This document shows, one piece after another, positions 53,203-60,800 of a DNA stretch of 64,000 bases (the first letter of the stretch is position 1; the number at the start of each line of letters is the position of its first letter). Position numbers and translations under genes: made by a program. This stretch comes from Thiobacillus sp. 0-1251 (GTDB lineage Bacteria; Pseudomonadota; Gammaproteobacteria; Burkholderiales; Thiobacillaceae). The notes beneath the pieces were generated by a model that saw only the letters and a program-made list of their open reading frames with translations, was not told where the DNA came from and ran no database searches. The stretch is from NCBI GenBank assembly GCA_001899305.1, contig MKWL01000015.1:62001-126000 (forward strand). The letters run 5' to 3'.

Positions 53203-53678
53203 GTTTCAAATCCATCCTGCTTGCCTGTCTTTTGCTGACACTGAGCGCCTGTGTCGTCCCGCCCCTGCCCGGCCAGACGGCTCAACCCGGCGCCCGGCTA
53301 TTCGGGTTGAGCGCATCGGCACTCCTGAACGAGTTGACGCGGGTGGCGGCGCTGTCTCCCGAGCAACGCCGGCGCGAACTGGCCGCCCTGGACAATGAGC
53401 GTCGCCTCGACGATGCCAAGCGTTTCCAGCAGGCCGCGCTGCTGGAACGCGAAGACAACGTGGACGCATTCGAGCGCAGCCTCAAGAGCCTGGCCATGAT
53501 CGACGACGTCGATCCCCGCGCACATACGCTGCTCGATCTGATGAAGAAATCACTCTCGGCCCGCATCGAGCTCCGACAACAGGCTGCGCGCGCGCAGGAG
53601 CTGCAGGACAAGCTCGATCAGATCAAGGCGCTGGAAAAAACCCTGCAGCAGCGCAACACGCTCCCCAAATCGCCATGA
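53199..53678 (+). CDS. qseG: QseG-like lipoprotein
   Basis: 159 residues. The signal ends in the lipobox LLTLSAC. The remainder is helical and charged, with a C-terminal coiled coil (ARAQELQDKLDQIKALEKTL). In E. coli QseG is an outer-membrane lipoprotein that binds and activates QseE in the periplasm. Start and stop overlap both neighbours as ATGA, so the three proteins are made together. Confidence 0.82.
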   Translation: MSFKSILLACLLLTLSACVVPPLPGQTAQPGARLFGLSASALLNELTRVAALSPEQRRRELAALDNERRLDDAKRFQQAALLEREDNVDAFERSLKSLAMIDDVDPRAHTLLDLMKKSLSARIELRQQAARAQELQDKLDQIKALEKTLQQRNTLPKSP

Positions 53679-55027
53679 AGAAACCCGCCATCCTGGTCGT
53701 CGACGACGACGCGGCACTGCGCGAACTGATCACCCTGCGGCTGGAAGCCAACGGGTTCAAGGTCGAGGCGGTCGATAGCGGCGAGGCCGCCCTGGCACAG
53801 TTGGCATTGGCGCGGCCCGACGCCGTGCTGACCGACATGCAGATGGGCGGCATCGACGGCATGGCCTTGTTTCGGGCCATCCATGCACGCGACCCGTCGC
53901 TGCCGGTGATCGTGCTGACCGCGCACGGCACCATCCCGGACGCGGTGGCCGCCACTCAGCAGGGGCTGTTCGGCTACCTGACCAAGCCCTACGACGCACC
54001 CACGCTGGTCGACCTGCTGAAGCGCGCCACCCGGCTGACCGGCTGCAGTCCAGAAACGCACGACGACAGCTGGCGCAGCGACATTGTCACCGCCAGCCCG
54101 GCGATGGACACGCTGCTGGCTGAGGCCCGTCTGGCCGCCCAGATTGATGCCGCGCTGATGATCCAGGGCGAATCGGGCACCGGCAAGGAATTGCTGGCGC
54201 GCGCGATCCACCGTGCCAGCCCGCGTCACGCCAAGCCCTTCGTCGCGATCAACTGCGGCGCGATCCCGGCCGAGCTGCTCGAGTCGGAACTGTTCGGCCA
54301 TGTCAAAGGCGCCTTCACCGGCGCGGGACGCGACCACCCCGGCCTGTTCCTCAGCGCGCAGGGCGGCACCGTGTTCCTCGACGAGATCGGCGACATGCCG
54401 GCCCCGCTGCAGGTCAAGCTGCTGCGCGTGCTGCAGGAAGGCGAAGTGCGTCCGGTCGGCGCGACCGAAACGCGCGCGGTCGACGTGCGCATTCTCTCGG
54501 CGACCCACTGCAACCTGGAGGAGGCGATCGTCAGCGGCGAGTTTCGCGAAGACCTGTATTACCGGCTGAACGTGGTCAACCTGACGCTGCCGCCGCTGCG
54601 CGAACGGCGTGAGGATATCCCTTTGCTGGCGCAGCATTTCCTGAGCCTGTTGACGGAAAAATACCGCCGCCGCATCCACAGCTTCGCACCCGATGCGCTC
54701 GACATGCTGGTGGCGGCCGACTGGCCGGGCAATATCCGGCAGCTGCACAACGTCCTGGAGCAGTGCGTCGCCCTGTGCACCACCACGACCATCCCGGCCA
54801 CGCTGGTCGGGCGGGCATTGCGCGACAAACCCGCCGACATCCAGCCGCTGGCCGAGGCACGCGCAGCCTTCGAGCGCGATTACCTCATCACCCTGCTGAA
54901 GCTGACGCGCGGCCAGGTCAGCGAAGTGGCACGGCTGGCCGGACGCAACCGCACCGAGGTATACCGGCTACTGCAACGCCACGACCTCACCCCCGCCCTG
55001 TTCAAGGATCGCGACGAAACCGACTAA
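53675..55027 (+). CDS. qseF: sigma-54-dependent response regulator QseF/GlrR-like
   Basis: 450 residues. The receiver domain has phospho-acceptor Asp54 (VLTDMQMGG). The AAA+ domain has Walker A GESGTGKE (165-172), the sigma-54 contact loop GAFTGA (212-217) and Walker [12 protein letters not shown]. The C-terminal Fis-type helix-turn-helix is [20 protein letters not shown]. All activator functions are intact. Candidate target promoters with -24/-12 elements lie directly downstream. Confidence 0.9.
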   Translation: MKKPAILVVDDDAALRELITLRLEANGFKVEAVDSGEAALAQLALARPDAVLTDMQMGGIDGMALFRAIHARDPSLPVIVLTAHGTIPDAVAATQQGLFGYLTKPYDAPTLVDLLKRATRLTGCSPETHDDSWRSDIVTASPAMDTLLAEARLAAQIDAALMIQGESGTGKELLARAIHRASPRHAKPFVAINCGAIPAELLESELFGHVKGAFTGAGRDHPGLFLSAQGGTVFLDEIGDMPAPLQVKLLRVLQEGEVRPVGATETRAVDVRILSATHCNLEEAIVSGEFREDLYYRLNVVNLTLPPLRERREDIPLLAQHFLSLLTEKYRRRIHSFAPDALDMLVAADWPGNIRQLHNVLEQCVALCTTTTIPATLVGRALRDKPADIQPLAEARAAFERDYLITLLKLTRGQVSEVARLAGRNRTEVYRLLQRHDLTPALFKDRDETD

Positions 55028-55045
55028 TGTCGGGCAGGGGCGACG
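55028..55045 (+). promoter_or_regulatory. candidate QseF/GlrR site 1
   Basis: TGTC-N10-GACG begins right after the qseF stop codon, one base off the TGTC-N10-GACA motif reported for GlrR. It lies 91 bp upstream of the first -24/-12 promoter, a normal enhancer distance. A small hairpin (CGCCTGC/GCAGGCG, 55045-55063) follows and may end the qse transcript. Confidence 0.5.
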
Positions 55046-55118
55046 CCTGCATCCCGCAGGCGGTGGCCGGCTTGCACAACAGCCTTGCGGCTCCTTGATT
55101 CAAAATGAAATTTTTGTC

Positions 55119-55134
55119 TGGCACACACTCTGCA
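55119..55134 (+). promoter_or_regulatory. sigma-54 promoter upstream of the DUF1328 gene
   Basis: TGGCAC-ACACTC-TGCA: the invariant GG (55120-55121) and GC (55132-55133) are exactly 10 bases apart. The predicted start is near 55145, leaving a 40-base leader with an AGAGGAG ribosome site before the ATG at 55185. An AT-rich stretch lies just upstream. Confidence 0.72.
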
Positions 55135-55184
55135 TTGGGGGGATACCGCCTTCGGGCGCTTATCAATTCTCAGAGGAGAACATC

Positions 55185-55352
55185 ATGTTTGGATGGGCCA
55201 TCACGTTCCTGATCCTTGCCATCATCGCTGGAATTTTCGGCTTTGCCGGCGTGGCCGGCACCGCCGCCTGGATCGCCAAGATCCTGTTTGTCGTGGGCCT
55301 GGTCGTGTTTCTTGTCATGCTGGCCACGGGCCGCCGCCCGCCGACCATGTAA
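55185..55352 (+). CDS. DUF1328 small membrane protein (YtjA-like)
   Basis: 55 residues, two hydrophobic helices ([20 protein letters not shown], then [17 protein letters not shown]) and a short basic tail. It matches DUF1328/YtjA, a stress-associated inner-membrane family of unknown mechanism. It has its own sigma-54-type promoter and its own terminator, so it is a single-gene transcript. Confidence 0.85.
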   Translation: MFGWAITFLILAIIAGIFGFAGVAGTAAWIAKILFVVGLVVFLVMLATGRRPPTM

Positions 55353-55374
55353 ATCCGTCGTGCCGCATGAAGAG

Positions 55375-55397
55375 GGGAGCTCAGGCTCCCTTTTTTT
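55375..55397 (+). terminator. intrinsic terminator of the DUF1328 gene
   Basis: GGGAGC-TCAG-GCTCCC followed by seven T residues, 23 bp after the stop codon. It is a textbook rho-independent terminator. Confidence 0.92.
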
Positions 55398-55466
55398 ATG
55401 GCCTGTCGCCATCGACATACAAAAATAGCAAGAAAAAACATGGGCTTATAAAACAGTATGCCCCTG

Positions 55467-55484
55467 TGTCGCCAGCCGGCGACA
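55467..55484 (+). promoter_or_regulatory. perfect TGTC-N10-GACA site (QseF/GlrR candidate)
   Basis: TGTC-GCCAGCCGGC-GACA matches the motif reported for GlrR sites at glmY. It lies about 85 bp upstream of the second -24/-12 promoter. A related TGTC-N6-GACA occurs at 55404-55417. Confidence 0.68.
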
Positions 55485-55537
55485 TATCTGCCCGGTCGAG
55501 GCTCCAGGATCCTGGAAAAATTAGCGCTGACCCATCT

Positions 55538-55550
55538 CAAGGCTTTGATT
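55538..55550 (-). promoter_or_regulatory. IHF consensus site
   Basis: On the minus strand AATCAAAGCCTTG fits WATCAANNNNTTR exactly. It lies between the activator site and the -24/-12 promoter, where IHF-induced bending brings a sigma-54 activator to polymerase. Confidence 0.6.
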
Positions 55551-55569
55551 CAACAGCGGAAAAAATAAC

Positions 55570-55585
55570 TGGCACGATCGTCGCT
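55570..55585 (+). promoter_or_regulatory. sigma-54 promoter upstream of the EF-hand gene
   Basis: TGGCACG-ATCG-TCGCT: GG at 55571-55572 and GC at 55583-55584 are exactly 10 bases apart, one mismatch from TGGCACGNNNNTTGCT. The predicted start near 55597 gives a leader of about 42 bases with AGGAG before the ATG. Confidence 0.75.
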
Positions 55586-55638
55586 GTAGTCCGCTTGAGT
55601 GCATGTGCATTCGACTCAACCCATTACAGGAGATAGCC

Positions 55639-55953
55639 ATGAAATACATCCACTACCGCTTGACGACCTTGACGCTGGCCAGCGTGCTGGGCGCCGCCGC
55701 TGCCACTTCCGCTCTGGCCGCATCGACGGCAGCCGACTTCAAGACCTATGACAGCAATGGCGACGGCAAGATCAGCCAGCAGGAATACCAGGCCCAGGGC
55801 GGCAACGAAGGCACGTTCCGCATGATCGACGCCAACGGCAACGGCAGTTTGAGCCACGATGAATTCGTCAAGAAAGGGAGCGCGTCCACGCCCCCCGCGG
55901 CACCTGCCCATCCTGCGGCCCCGGGCATGCCGAGTCCCAACGATCGCCTGTGA
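55639..55953 (+). CDS. exported EF-hand calcium-binding protein
   Basis: 104 residues. The signal peptide ends ALAAST. Two canonical EF-hand loops follow: DSNGDGKISQQE and DANGNGSLSHDE, with acidic or Asn ligands at positions 1, 3, 5 and 12. The C-terminal tail is Pro/Ala-rich. It is likely a periplasmic calcium-binding protein. The promoter in front is sigma-54 type, and a paralogous EF-hand gene follows 65 bp later. Confidence 0.88.
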   Translation: MKYIHYRLTTLTLASVLGAAAATSALAASTAADFKTYDSNGDGKISQQEYQAQGGNEGTFRMIDANGNGSLSHDEFVKKGSASTPPAAPAHPAAPGMPSPNDRL

Positions 55954-56018
55954 ACATGTGAACGGCCGGCTGGCGTATGCGGCCCGGATCGAATCACCCT
56001 ATGTCAATGGAGACCAAC

Positions 56019-56498
56019 ATGAAAAACCTTAATCGAACGCTCTTGAAGCTGGCGCTTGCCAGCATGTTCAGCGCGGGTGTTGCGGGGCAGGCCTTGGCCG
56101 CGACGGCCAGCTTCAAAACCTACGACAGCAACGGCGACGGCAAGATCAGCCTGGCGGAATTCCAGGAACACGGCGGTCAGGCGCAGGCCTTCCGCGACGG
56201 CGACACCAACCATGACAACAGCCTGAGTCAGGATGAACTCGTCAAGGCCGACGCCAGCGGCGACCGCATCAAGGCCGGCAAATATATCGATGACGCGTGG
56301 ATTACCACCAAGGTCAAGACGATGTTGCTGAAAGATGAAGGCATGAAGGGACTCGGCGTGGACGTGGAGACCCACAAAGGCACGGTGCTGTTGGCCGGCT
56401 GGGTCAACAACGCCACTCAGGTCGCCGAGGCCGAGAAAATCGCGCGCAGTGTCAAAGGCGTCACCGGTGTCAAGAACACCCTGCAGATCAAGAATTGA
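56019..56498 (+). CDS. exported EF-hand plus BON-domain protein
   Basis: 159 residues from ATG 56019 (ribosome site GGAG). The signal ends QALAAT. EF-hand-like loops are DSNGDGKISLAE and DTNHDNSLSQDE. A BON domain follows from about residue 85 (DDAWITTKVKTMLL to GVKNTLQIKN), as in OsmY, which binds phospholipid. The combination suggests calcium-dependent attachment to envelope lipids; that is inference. Likely read from the same transcript as the preceding EF-hand gene. Confidence 0.87.
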   Translation: MKNLNRTLLKLALASMFSAGVAGQALAATASFKTYDSNGDGKISLAEFQEHGGQAQAFRDGDTNHDNSLSQDELVKADASGDRIKAGKYIDDAWITTKVKTMLLKDEGMKGLGVDVETHKGTVLLAGWVNNATQVAEAEKIARSVKGVTGVKNTLQIKN

Positions 56499-56562
56499 TT
56501 GCAGTAGGGATCAGGCCGGCGGCGGCAGGTGCCGCTGTCTCGGCCGTAACCAGGAGAATCAC

Positions 56563-56925
56563 ATGCATCAGACCATGCAACACCTCAACGATGAGCATAT
56601 GCGGCTGTACGAATGGAGCGGCGCCGGGGCAGGAATCAGACTGCAGGCTGCCGCCCCGCAAAAATCGAAGCGGACGCATGCCTGGCATGCCTCATACGGC
56701 GTACTGGCGTTGCTGACGTCCCTGCTGGCGTTGAACGGCTGTGACAGCAAGGGTCCGGTGGAACAGGCCGGCGAACAGGTCGATCAGGCCGTCAAGGACA
56801 TGCAGGCGGAGGATGCGCGTTCGCAGCAGATGAACACGCCATCCGCCAGCCCGGAGGCGGCGGCGCCCGCCCAGGAAGCCCCCTCGGACGGTCCGCAGCC
56901 TGGCTCCGACATGCCGAAACAATAG
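56563..56925 (+). CDS. putative lipoprotein with long N-terminal extension
   Basis: 120 residues. The lipobox-like LLALNGC is at about residue 60, after 45 residues of charged sequence, an unusually long n-region. No in-frame start nearer the hydrophobic segment is visible, although AGGAG precedes ATG 56563. The mature part is acidic and rich in Pro, Ala and Gln (EQAGEQVDQAVKDMQAEDAR). If the signal is not cleaved it would be a single-span membrane protein. Function unknown. Confidence 0.6.
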   Translation: MHQTMQHLNDEHMRLYEWSGAGAGIRLQAAAPQKSKRTHAWHASYGVLALLTSLLALNGCDSKGPVEQAGEQVDQAVKDMQAEDARSQQMNTPSASPEAAAPAQEAPSDGPQPGSDMPKQ

Positions 56926-56954
56926 CGTCATGCCGGTTCGGCGCGGTGACTCCG

Positions 56955-56992
56955 CCAAAAAATAAGCCGGTGGCACGCGCGTGCCACCGGCT
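56955..56992 (-). terminator. intrinsic terminator of the FadL-family gene
   Basis: A perfect 12-bp stem AGCCGGTGGCAC with loop GCGC lies 20 bp after the stop of the minus-strand gene, followed on that strand by TTATTTTTT. It also ends the convergent plus-strand cluster. Confidence 0.9.
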
Positions 56993-57012
56993 GGTTGTGG
57001 ATCGAACGACGA

Positions 57013-58167
57013 TCAGAACGCGTAGCTATACATCAGTTGCCAGTTCAACTGGCTATGGTCGATGACCATGCCGCCATTGCCGGCGGGCGGATTGGGTCCC
57101 GTGCCGGTCACCGAGGCCTTGGGCGAATAGCTCAATGCGAAATTCACGGTGGACTGCTTGCTGAAGGCATAGCCGAAGCCTGCCGTGTAATGGTTTTCGA
57201 CGATCGCCGGCCACAGGTAGTTGACGAACTGATCCGGAATCGGATTCTTGCCGTGGTTGTAGCCGATGCGACCCGTCAGGGCATCGTTGAGTTTGTAGGC
57301 GAGACCCAGCGACAGCACGATCTGGTCGTTCCAATCCTGCTGGAACGGCGCATAGACGGCACCGTTTTTGTAGATGGTCACGGTGTTCATGCTGTCGCTC
57401 CACAGCACGTCCTTGACGTCGGCCGCGACCATGAGCTTGTCGTTCGCCTGCCAGGCCAGACCCAGGCCCAGGGTGGCCGGCATGTCGAAGCCCTTCACCT
57501 TGTAGATGCCGTCCTTGAGGTCAGGCAGGTTGCCGGCGGACTGATAGACGCCGCCGACGGTGAGCGCATCGGCCAGTTTGTAGGTGAAGCCGAGCTTGGC
57601 TGCCAGGCTGTAGCCCTTGGCGGCGCCGGTGAAGTCGCTGCCGTCCTTGAAATTGATGCCGTATCCGGTGACCACCATGTCCATCCCGGCCCAGACGAGG
57701 TCGATGCTGCCGCCGATATTGAAGCGGTCATTGACCGCATAGGCCAGCGGGAAAATCACTCGTCCGACACTCACCTGCGCCATATCGCCGCTGGCGTATT
57801 CGGTACCCATGCCGCCCTGGCCGTAGATGCCGGCGCCGTAAGTCAGCTTGCCCGTTTTTTTCGCATAGCCGAATGCCGGCATGTAGAAGGCATCCGCTTT
57901 GGATTTACCGATCCCCATCGACGTCTTGACGTCCGGGCCCACGAAACCCAGCATCACATCGATCCGGCTGCCTTCCGCCATCAGGCCCAGCGTGGCCGGA
58001 TTGTTCGCCATGGCGGCCGTGCCGTTGTCATATGCCATGGCCGCACCGCCCATGCCGGTGGCAATGGGGCCATAGCCTTCCATGAGCATGCCATTGGTTG
58101 CCATGGCCAAGCCGGGCACAGCAAGGCCCGCCGCGGCAAGCGTGGCCGCGAGTTTATTCAGTTGCAT
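57013..58167 (-). CDS. OmpP1/FadL-family outer-membrane channel
   Basis: 384 residues. The signal ends AMATNG, and the mature N-terminus NGMLMEGYGPIATGMGGAAMAY is the FadL pattern (the plug and N-terminal latch). Alternating beta strands follow, ending LMYSYAF with a C-terminal Phe for outer-membrane insertion. The family imports hydrophobic compounds such as fatty acids or aromatics; the ligand is unknown. Confidence 0.9.
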   Translation of the reverse strand: MQLNKLAATLAAAGLAVPGLAMATNGMLMEGYGPIATGMGGAAMAYDNGTAAMANNPATLGLMAEGSRIDVMLGFVGPDVKTSMGIGKSKADAFYMPAFGYAKKTGKLTYGAGIYGQGGMGTEYASGDMAQVSVGRVIFPLAYAVNDRFNIGGSIDLVWAGMDMVVTGYGINFKDGSDFTGAAKGYSLAAKLGFTYKLADALTVGGVYQSAGNLPDLKDGIYKVKGFDMPATLGLGLAWQANDKLMVAADVKDVLWSDSMNTVTIYKNGAVYAPFQQDWNDQIVLSLGLAYKLNDALTGRIGYNHGKNPIPDQFVNYLWPAIVENHYTAGFGYAFSKQSTVNFALSYSPKASVTGTGPNPPAGNGGMVIDHSQLNWQLMYSYAF

Positions 58168-58200
58168 CGGGGTTCTCCTAGAAGGACGCGTTATAGATTT

Positions 58201-58222
58201 TTAGAAAACTCGAAAATTCTAA
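58201..58222. promoter_or_regulatory. inverted repeat upstream of the FadL-family gene
   Basis: TTAGAA-N10-TTCTAA lies 34 bp upstream of the minus-strand start and close to a TATAAC -10-like element. It is an operator candidate. Confidence 0.35.
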
Positions 58223-58361
58223 CCTATTTATGTATGTGCCCGTATGGGCGGGCCGGGGTCTTGCAAATCTGATGCATCAGGATGGCAATGCTGCGAGGGG
58301 GGTCTCTGGTTCCTTGATCATGAATCGGCACCAGCCGGAAAAACATTAGCCCGCAGGGCGC

Positions 58362-58386
58362 GTTACATTGCGTTACATGTGGTTAC
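58362..58386 (+). promoter_or_regulatory. three GTTAC direct repeats at 10-bp period
   Basis: GTTAC begins at 58362, 58372 and 58382. Head-to-tail repeats spaced one helical turn apart are typical of sites for OmpR-family response regulators. They sit about 105-125 bp before the ATG at 58489. Confidence 0.5.
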
Positions 58387-58429
58387 CTGCTCCAAACATG
58401 CCGCTTACACGGCGCGCCTAGAGTGCGAT

Positions 58430-58462
58430 TGTCCGCCGACATTAAAGTTGTCACCGGGGACA
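58430..58462 (+). promoter_or_regulatory. tandem TTGTC...GACATT palindromes
   Basis: TGTC-N4-GACA at 58430-58441 and TGTC-N6-GACA at 58449-58462, each within a TTGTC...GACATT unit. They share half-sites with the TGTC/GACA elements near 55.4 kb, but spacing differs from the GlrR-type 10 bases. Confidence 0.4.
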
Positions 58463-58488
58463 TTGATCAACCGAACAGGAGCCACATC

Positions 58489-58899
58489 ATGAAAACCACA
58501 CTGATTACAACCCGCCTCGGGATGCTGATGCTGGGGGGGCTGAGCCTCGTAGCGACCGCCGCGCAAGCCGACTGGGATCGTTACGGTCACCCCCAGGTCA
58601 GGCACGCCTACCAACAAAGCCAGGCATACAGTCAGCAGATCAATGCGCGCCAGATGCGGCAGATGGATCGTATCGAAGCTGGCAAACATAACGGCAGCCT
58701 GACCCGCCATGAAGTCCGCGACTTGATGCGCGAGCAGCACGAAATCCAGGCCATGGAGCATCATTTCCGCGCCGACGGCATCATCGACGCCCGTGAGTTC
58801 CAGCGTCTCGACCATGCGTTCGACCAGGCCGACCGCAATATCCGGGCGGAACGACATGACCGCCAGGCACGCTATGCCTACAATACCCGGCCCCGTTAA
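58489..58899 (+). CDS. exported helical protein with degenerate EF-hand pattern
   Basis: 136 residues. The signal ends AAQADWD. The rest is a Gln/Arg/His-rich helix bundle with repeated pattern DRIEAGKHNGSLTRHEV and RADGIIDAREFQRLD. These resemble EF-hand loops whose calcium ligands are partly lost. It is probably periplasmic. Function unknown. ATG 58489 has AGGAG. Confidence 0.75.
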   Translation: MKTTLITTRLGMLMLGGLSLVATAAQADWDRYGHPQVRHAYQQSQAYSQQINARQMRQMDRIEAGKHNGSLTRHEVRDLMREQHEIQAMEHHFRADGIIDAREFQRLDHAFDQADRNIRAERHDRQARYAYNTRPR

Positions 58900-58962
58900 A
58901 CCCGGCCACCGCCGGCTGCGTGGATCATCAATTCCATTCCAAAGACAACTCAGGAGCACATC

Positions 58963-59538
58963 ATGAACGTGCCTGTCACACTGGCCTTGGCGGCGCTCGC
59001 GGGCACCAGCCCGGCGTGGGCCGACCCGCCCGAGCATGCCCCGGCGCACGGCTACTACAAAAAGCACCACGACAATGACCGCGGCCGTCGGCAGCACCGC
59101 CATGCCGGACATTACCGGGGCCCAAGCGGGGTAGTCTATGTGCACGACTACGGCATCCCGGCCGGCCGCTGCAATCGCGACGAAATCGGCGCGGTTATCG
59201 GCGGCGTGTCCGGCGCGGTCATTGGCGGACAGGTCGCGGGACGCGACGATCGCGTCGTCGGCATGGTGGTCGGGGGCGTACTCGGCGCGGTATTGGGCCA
59301 CGCCATCGGCGACAACATGGACGCCCGCGATCGCGCCTGCATGGGGCATGCCCTGGAGCTCGGCCGTCCGGGCGTTCCGGTTGCGTGGCGCCATGACGGT
59401 CACGCCTATCGCTTCACGCCACGCAGCGATGCACGTGATGGCTGCCGTTACGCCACCCTCGTGGTCGACGGCCAACGGCCACACGATGTGCTGGCCTGCC
59501 CGGCCGGGCGCGGGGAATGGTCTTTCCGCCGCACCTGA
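58963..59538 (+). CDS. exported glycine-zipper (2TM) protein
   Basis: 191 residues. A short signal ends PAWADP. A His/Arg-rich linker is followed by the glycine zipper VIGGVSGAVIGGQVAG and VVGGVLGAVLGHAIGD. The C-terminal domain holds two cysteines (residues near 127 and 161) plus a terminal CPAGRGEW. Such 2TM glycine-zipper proteins associate with the outer membrane. It lies 63 bp from the preceding gene and probably shares its transcript. Confidence 0.8.
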   Translation: MNVPVTLALAALAGTSPAWADPPEHAPAHGYYKKHHDNDRGRRQHRHAGHYRGPSGVVYVHDYGIPAGRCNRDEIGAVIGGVSGAVIGGQVAGRDDRVVGMVVGGVLGAVLGHAIGDNMDARDRACMGHALELGRPGVPVAWRHDGHAYRFTPRSDARDGCRYATLVVDGQRPHDVLACPAGRGEWSFRRT

Positions 59539-59607
59539 TCAGCCCTCGCTTCCGGGTCGGCGACGCCAAGCCTGCTAAAATGCCGACTTTGCGTCCTGGC
59601 CCGCTTC

Positions 59608-60684
59608 ATGTCTGCCCTCAAGAACGATACTTTCCTGCGCGCGCTGCTGCGCCAGCCTACTGATTACACGCCGTTGTGGCTGATGCGCCAGGCCGGGCGC
59701 TATCTGCCGGAATACAACGCCACCCGCGCACGGGCAGGGGATTTTCTGACCCTGTGCAAGACCCCCGATCTGGCGACCGAAGTGACGCTGCAACCGCTGG
59801 CGCGCTACCCGCTCGACGCGGCGATCCTGTTTTCCGACATCCTCACCGTGCCCGATGCGATGGGACTGGGACTGTACTTCTCGACCGGCGAAGGCCCGCG
59901 CTTCGAGCGCCCGCTGCGCGACGAATGGGAAATCCGCGACCTTTCCGCACCCGATCCGACCGACAAGCTGGGCTACGTGATGGATGCGGTACGTTCGATC
60001 CGCCGTGCGCTCGACGGCTCGGTGCCGCTGATCGGTTTCTCCGGCAGCCCGTACACGCTGGCCTGCTACATGATCGAAGGCGGCGGCTCGGACGACTACC
60101 GCCACATCAAGACCATGCTGTACAGCCGCCCCGACCTCCTGCATCGCATCCTCGAAGTGAACACCCAGGCGGTGACCGACTACCTCAATGCGCAGATCGA
60201 GGCCGGCGCCCAGGCCGTGATGATTTTCGATTCCTGGGGCGGCAGCCTGACGCCCCACGCGTACAAGGAATTCTCGCTCGCCTACATGGAGCGCATCGTC
60301 GACGGCCTGATCAAGGAACGCGACGGCCGACGCGTGCCGAGCATCGTCTTCACCAAAGGGGGCGGCAACTGGCTGGAAGCCATCGCCGCCTGCGGCGCCG
60401 ACGCGGTCGGCCTCGACTGGAGCATCGACATCGGCGAAGCGCGCCGCCGCGTGGGCAGCCAGGTGGCGCTGCAAGGCAATCTCGATCCCAGCGCCCTGCA
60501 CGGCACGCCGGATATCATCCGCAGCGAAGTCGCGCGCATCATCGACGGCTACGGCAACCTTCCCGGCCATGTGTTCAACCTCGGCCACGGCATTTCGCAA
60601 TTCACCAACCCGGACAACGTCAGCATCCTGGTCGAGGCTGTGCACAGCCGTAGCCGGGCCATGCGTGCCGCCGATGAAAACTGA
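59608..60684 (+). CDS. hemE: uroporphyrinogen decarboxylase
   Basis: 358 residues. [15 protein letters not shown] is the first family signature and [16 protein letters not shown] the second. It decarboxylates uroporphyrinogen III to coproporphyrinogen III in haem synthesis. Active-site Asp is in [13 protein letters not shown]. It is transcribed alone; the short spacer after it (60685-60800) contains the palindrome TCGAAA-A-TTTCGA at 60703-60715. Confidence 0.97.
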   Translation: MSALKNDTFLRALLRQPTDYTPLWLMRQAGRYLPEYNATRARAGDFLTLCKTPDLATEVTLQPLARYPLDAAILFSDILTVPDAMGLGLYFSTGEGPRFERPLRDEWEIRDLSAPDPTDKLGYVMDAVRSIRRALDGSVPLIGFSGSPYTLACYMIEGGGSDDYRHIKTMLYSRPDLLHRILEVNTQAVTDYLNAQIEAGAQAVMIFDSWGGSLTPHAYKEFSLAYMERIVDGLIKERDGRRVPSIVFTKGGGNWLEAIAACGADAVGLDWSIDIGEARRRVGSQVALQGNLDPSALHGTPDIIRSEVARIIDGYGNLPGHVFNLGHGISQFTNPDNVSILVEAVHSRSRAMRAADEN

Positions 60685-60800
60685 TTTTCCAGATGTAAAG
60701 AATCGAAAATTTCGAATAATTTACGTATAAAAATCGACTTTTCAGCACGGTTGGGTTTACGTCACCATACCCGCTCTCGTCGACATTCCGGAGCCTCATC

